Positions 59,189 through 64,000 of a DNA stretch of 64,000 nt are shown piece by piece. Both the position numbers and the translations under genes were made by a program. Position 1 is the stretch's first letter. Each line of letters opens with the position of its first letter. This DNA comes from Austropuccinia psidii (Eukaryota; Basidiomycota; Pucciniomycetes; Pucciniales; Sphaerophragmiaceae). The stretch covers positions 15,722,499-15,786,498 of the forward strand of contig JALGQZ010000015.1 of assembly GCA_023105745.1 (NCBI GenBank), in the 5' to 3' direction. The notes under the pieces were generated by a model, which saw only the letters and a program-made list of their open reading frames with translations, did no database searches and was not told the origin of the DNA.

Positions 59189-61173
59189 TGTTGGAACTCC
59201 TCTTGTGTGGGATTAAATTTAGGAAGTACCTGTATGGGGAAATCACAGGTGACTAGCTTTTAATTACTAATAGCTGCTGTAACCAAGGGTGGCAAGGGTG
59301 TATGGCCTGCCCCTCCTGAAATACTGAACAAAATCTTCCTTGTAGGTAACAAACCAAAATAAAATAAGTAAGTGTCTTTAAAAACAAAGAAGAAATGATG
59401 AAGAAGTCTCAGATTAGACCTCTCAAATATTCAATAAGAGATATAATGTTGGTAATTCTGGTTAATTTTGAGATTTAATGAAACACTGTTCTGTTTAGCT
59501 TATAGTTTTTAGTGATATTGGGTTGAGTGGTTTCCTCTTGGTTACAAAGTTTTGTTAAGATGGGTTATTTTAAATTTCCCTGATAGTTTGATTATTGTTA
59601 TTAAGGTTTATTTCTTTAAGTTAAAGTAGCAATAGAGTAAAATATTTTTTTGAGGGTTTGATATTTTTTACAGTGTGTAATAATAAGTTGAAATAGTGTT
59701 GTTCAAGTTGAAAAAGTTAAGACTATTTGATATTGGATATCTTAAAGGGGTAAGTTAGTTTGAAATATTGGTAAATGGTGGTATTCTTTTACTTGATAAA
59801 ATTATTTAAGAGTATTAACCCTAATATTGGCTACTGGATAATAATTCTTAACACTAATATTCCACTGAGTTTAGCTACTGAGTAATCTTCAACACTATAC
59901 TTCCATTGAGATTAGCTACTGGGAAAGTAAATTTAATATAATATATTGGACTGTTTCTCAGGTTTGAGATGCCTTATTACCATGCTTATAATTGTGTGGG
60001 GGATATAATGAAAATGGGGGGAGAGATCCGCTCTATTTATAAATTTTGGGAGGCCAGGGGGCCCTACATGGGAGCTGACTTTTTCCACTTTGATTGCTCT
60101 TGATTCCATCATTCCACTTTGTTTTTGGGTAGGAAATTTCTGGAATAGCTCATGTGACTTAGGGCTTTGTGATAACTTTTCTTCTGCACAGCCTCCTTTT
60201 CTCACATGACTCTTTTTTTTGGTGATCTTGTTACAACCTGCTATTCATGGAGTTTTCTGGCATGTATGAGGTGATTTCAATATTTTTGCTTGGGAATTTC
60301 CTTTTGAACAGCCTATTTTTGGTCACATAATATGCTTTTGGTGGGGGAAGTATCACATGATGAATTTGAATTCTCCTTGCATATGTCATTTGTTTTAGGT
60401 GTGGTAGGAATGGCCATGTAATTTATGCAGGTGTCATGGCTGTGTTTTTCCTTTTTGAACTTCAAAGTGAGGTAAGGTGATGATTCCTTGCACTTATTTA
60501 TTTGCTTTTGTGTATGAGATGATGGTATATGTATTTTTTAGTTTGAAACATTCTATGCATAGTAATGTGGTTGGGAATTAAGTAAGAGTGTATACTTCAT
60601 GCAGCCTTTTGAAGCTAGTTTTGACTTGCATTAATGCTTAATTGGTGTGAAGAATTTGAATTTGATTGATTATGTTCCAAAAAGGTTATGAATTGCCTTG
60701 AATAAGCTTTGATGAATGTGTTCTTCTACATTTGGGTCTGATTTAAGTGGGGTTACTAGGGATATAAGATGAGGTGCCGCTGTGGATGTGTAGTTCATTC
60801 AGGTGTACCTTTATTGCTGCATGGGTCTAGTTCTTCTAAGAAGGATGTAAAGCTGGGTGGTACCTTTATTTCTGCATGGGTCCAGTGGCTATAAGAAGGA
60901 TGTAAAGCTGGGTGGTACCTTATTTTTTGCAATGAGCTTGCTATATTTGACTTACTTTTTACATGTGCATAATGAAATTGAATAATTTATTTTACAACAT
61001 ACACTTCCCTTTGGTGCCTTTGCCATGGTTTGACAAGTGATTTAAAGCGTTTTCATGTAAAGCAGACCTTTTTGTGTAAAAATTGACTGTAAGTGTGCCT
61101 CTATGTGAATTTATTGCTGTTGTAGCGTACTATGAGCTTTATCCTGGTGCATAAAATGGTATGAAATACCACA
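59189..61173 (+). mobile_element. Probable solo LTR in F2c
   Basis: The F2c frame is cut at a Trp codon between ...GLSNW and ALANTPDN. The inserted 1985 bases begin TGTTGGAACTCC and end ATACCACA. The flanks CCCAT and CCAAT are near-duplicates. A TATA-like CTATTTATAAATT lies near 60032, and a 54-bp direct repeat is at 60802-60915. No coding sequence. The TGTTGGA start resembles Ty1/copia LTRs, but the family is unknown. Confidence 0.6.
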
Positions 61174-62248
61174 CCAATTGCTAAGTCCATCGGTATTCTT
61201 ATGCATATTTCCTGCTTTATGAAGTAGTCATATTTTCTCTATATTCTTGAATGGCTATTTTTCAACTCAAAATGTTTCTGTTGGGAATTTTAATGATCAA
61301 AATTGAATTTACTTCATTAAAGTCAGTTACTAATTTGAAAGAACTTCCATCAAGATAATAGTGCAGTTTCTGAAGTGCCTATATGAAAAATAAGCATTCC
61401 ATTTGGCTTGCACCATATTTGCATTCTGCTGGTTTGATATGCCTTGAGATATAGCAAACTGGTCCTTCTCTTGGTTTTTCATCAATAATTGGAACTTGAT
61501 TTAGGGCTTCCCCTAATCCATCCCCACATGAATCCCTGTAAAACTTGAAAGGTATATTCCAATCAGGCATGAGAAGTAAGAGTGCTTCTGTGAGGGCTTT
61601 CTTTATCTTTGCATATGCTCTAATCCTTTCCTCTGTCACATCAGATAATTTTTGTTGATCACAGATTACATATATTTACTTGGCTAAAATTTCAAAATAT
61701 TATAAATGTTGCCTATGGTAACTGGAAAATCCAAGAAAAGAAATCATTTCTTTCTTATTCTGGGATATAGGCTTAAGTAACAATTCTGCTACTTTATTTT
61801 TGTCAATACCCAAGCTTAATGCTGAAACTAAATGCCCAAGCTCCTTGAGTTCTTCAAAACCAAAATTTCATTTCTTAAGTGAAATTTTCGTATTCACTTT
61901 CAAACATTTTTCTTGTACTCTTTCAAGTATTTCAAAGTGCAAAGACTGTGAGCCTGAACATATAACTATATTATCCATATAAATAATGGGCCATCCTTCA
62001 GACACCTCTGTGGGGAAGATGGTATTTATCATTCTTTGATAATGACATGGAGTCATTTTAATCCCAAATGGCATTCTCGGATATTCATAAATTACACAAT
62101 GAGCTATCATTCTCAATAATTACTTGGATTTAGGCATCAAAAGATGCTGATGAAAAACTCTCAATGCATCCATTGAAATTATGTACCAGGCTTGGGATAA
62201 TTTGGTCATGGATTCCTGGAATCTAGAAATTGAATACCTATCTGGAGC
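61174..62248 (-). pseudogene. F2c RNase H and reverse transcriptase
   Basis: Minus strand: RNase H ([36 protein letters not shown], 61639-61379, continuing to 61174) and RT palm (YEYPRMPFGIK, IIYMDNIVICS, about 62100-61960). The RT motif YIDD has become YMDN, so the enzyme is dead. Aligns with F2a RT/RNase H in order. Interrupted at 62249. Confidence 0.8.
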
Positions 62249-62951
62249 TGTGAGCCCACAAGCATTAAAAGTCTTACCTGCTACACAAGCTCCAATCACT
62301 TCACTAAATTTTCTTTGAATTATTTCAGTTTCTTTGTGTAAAGTCAATTTTACTTTTGTTTTGAATCTATTTTTGTTTCCAAGTCTTGAATTTAAAAATA
62401 GTAGTTATATTAATCTTGTTTCCAAGTCAATCATTTGAGATTAGTAGTTATAGTAATCTTGTTTCCAAGTCACTCATTTAAAATTTTTAGTTAGAGAAAA
62501 GATGTTTCATATTTTTTCTATAGCACCCTTTTCATTTTTTCATACCATGACTTTTCTTCTATAACAACCATATATTTTTTGTTAAATATCTTGTTTTCAT
62601 AAAGAAATCTTTTCAGGTAAAAATTTGTATTATTGTGTTTGTGGTTTATGCTTATTTTTTATCTAAAACATTTAAAGAGAAACCTTATGCTTGAGAATGA
62701 TTCCACAGCTCTCTCAAGAATTTTTTTTTTCAAATAAATTCATAACAATTTTCTGTTATTGGATCTCTCAAACAGAAGTAGTTCAATTTACTTTTAGTAT
62801 TTTTCATATTAGTGAAGCTCATCCCACAAAATAAATTCCTTTTTTAGTGACGTCTCTATTAATTAGACTTAATAGTATTCCACTTCCATTTTTGTTTATT
62901 AAAATTCCTAATAATTTGACTGGAAGCCACACTAGAGACCCCAGGCTAACA
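62249..62951 (+). mobile_element. Short solo LTR in F2c RT
   Basis: 703 bp from TGTGAGCCCACAAGC to CCAGGCTAACA, flanked by GGAGC and GGAAC (4 of 5). RT coding is continuous across it (NTYTVP to DRYSIS). Contains a 43-bp tandem repeat, about three units, at 62373-62500 (TTGTTTCCAAGTC at each unit start). Confidence 0.62.
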
Positions 62952-63816
62952 GGAACTGTGTAGGTATTTAATTCTCAAAAATCTTCAGCCATCCTTGATT
63001 TATTATTATGACAAACAATACTGAAAGGAGCTGCAACTTCAAATTCCTCATAATGGCTTACTGTATTCAATACCCAAGTTGTATTAACTCTTGGGTATGA
63101 TTTTTCAAGGTTTCTATAGCTCTGGGGCTTTCTGGGGAAGCTTTTCTTCTAAGTACTGGAGGGTATGGTCAGTCAATATTCAGATTATTATCAGCTTTTC
63201 TCCCTCTAATAGCTCCTAATGGCTCATTATCTGAAGCAAAATAATCCTTTTATTTTTATAACACATGAATAAGTTCTTGCCTCCTTTTTGATGATAATTC
63301 TGGATTAATTTGTGCTTTGCTAAGTCAATTTGAAATGATTTCCTCATATGTATCTTTATTTGAAGATACTAATGATATTTGTTTGGGAATATTGGAAAAA
63401 GGAAATTGTTTCCTCTTGTTCTCTCCAATTGTAAAATATCTGTCTTCATGGTTATTGATGTCAATAACATAAGTGTTCAAGTAGTCATTTCCAAGACTCA
63501 TATTGTGAAAAGTAAAATTTTCCATTAGTAACAGCTCTGTTTTTCTTCTTACACTTACTCAATGGTGTGGAAATATCATTTTAGTACCTAATATGCCCAA
63601 GAGGTAGATAATATCAATTGCAATATTGAATTTCACACCTTCTATTGGTGATAGATGGTTTTTCCATTGGGAAGTATGATTTGAATGTAGTCTGTGTGTA
63701 CACAAGTGCACAATACTACTATTTTTCCAAATTTAGTTTGGCTTCAATATCATGTATAAAGATTGATGTAATGCAAGAGACTCCAGCAGTGTAACCTTTG
63801 CCTCTAGCAGGCCCAG
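62952..63816 (-). pseudogene. F2c RT N-terminus and protease
   Basis: Minus strand: RT start (EEFEVAAPFSIVCHNNKSRM near 63000-63060), then the protease C-terminal part (LGNDYLNTYVIDINNHEDRYF, 63510-63430), and a decayed protease active site near 63745. Ends at the start of another LTR, in the segment equal to F2a YTAGNSCIT. Confidence 0.75.
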
Positions 63817-64000
63817 TGTGAGCCTGTGAGATATGTATTACATACCCATAAGACCACAAATAACTTTAAATAAAGCTGAATTAGTATTAAACAGACTTAT
63901 AAAGTTAATTAAAAGTAAAAAATGACAAGAAATAAATATAAAATCATTTTTGATAAATACAGTTATAGATATTATTTCATTTTTTGGATTCTAAACAAAA
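63817..64000 (+). mobile_element. Start of another TGTGAGCC-type LTR, cut by the window edge
   Basis: TGTGAGCCTGTGAGATATG and CATACCCATAAGACCACAAATA match the start pattern of family-2 LTRs (TGTGAGCC...ATACCCAAAAGACCACAAATA). It interrupts F2c protease. Whether it is a full element or a solo LTR cannot be seen. Confidence 0.7.

Noticed and set aside
1..64000. tRNA, rRNA or host housekeeping genes
   Set aside because: None seen on either strand; everything with coding character belongs to retroelements or to the antisense gene in H.

Overview
The window looks like heterochromatic, transposon-packed DNA of a basidiomycete. The best guess is a rust fungus (Pucciniales). I recognise the repeated gag, pol and zinc-cluster protein families as resembling those that fill the Austropuccinia psidii genome; this is recognition from memory, not a database result. 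The DNA is AT-rich. The two introns I can place are 51 and 63 nt with GT-AG borders. I see no host housekeeping gene, rRNA, tRNA or CRISPR array. Nearly everything is Ty3/gypsy LTR retrotransposon DNA.

Layout. Bases 1-52454 read best as one old minus-strand Ty3 element, here called H. Its 3' LTR runs off the left edge (1-309) and its 5' LTR is at 51695-52454. Six later insertions have inflated it: A (555-10113, minus, TSD GATTC), F2a (10591-20638, plus, TSD CTTCA), F2b (20825-30817, minus), Y (33473-43031, plus, TSD CTGTC), and two solo LTRs (46886-48647; 49449-51385, TSD CAAAT). To the right lie anonymous AT-rich DNA (52455-55696), a decayed minus-strand F2-type element (F2c, about 55697-63816) broken by two solo LTRs (59189-61173 and 62249-62951), and the start of another LTR (63817 to the edge).

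Two families dominate. Family 1 (A, Y, H) is a chromodomain Ty3 lineage with separate gag and pol frames. In all three members the inferred 5' end of the RNA is complementary to the primer-binding site, with a compensatory change in H; this suggests Tf1-like self-priming. Family 2 (F2a, F2b, F2c) has 1.8 kb LTRs. F2a is apparently intact: a spliced first ORF overlaps, through an ATGA junction, a 1753-codon gag-protease-RT-RNase H-integrase ORF. The first ORF is overprinted on an open upstream extension of the gag-pol frame. Comparison with F2b shows that the first ORF is the frame under constraint.

H also carries, between pol and its 3' LTR and in the opposite orientation, a decayed intron-containing gene with a Zn(II)2Cys6-like cysteine pattern. 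A and Y lack it. Relative ages from LTR differences counted by eye: Y is youngest (4 substitutions plus one 45-bp array-length change), then F2a (about 2%), then A, F2b and H, which are clearly older.
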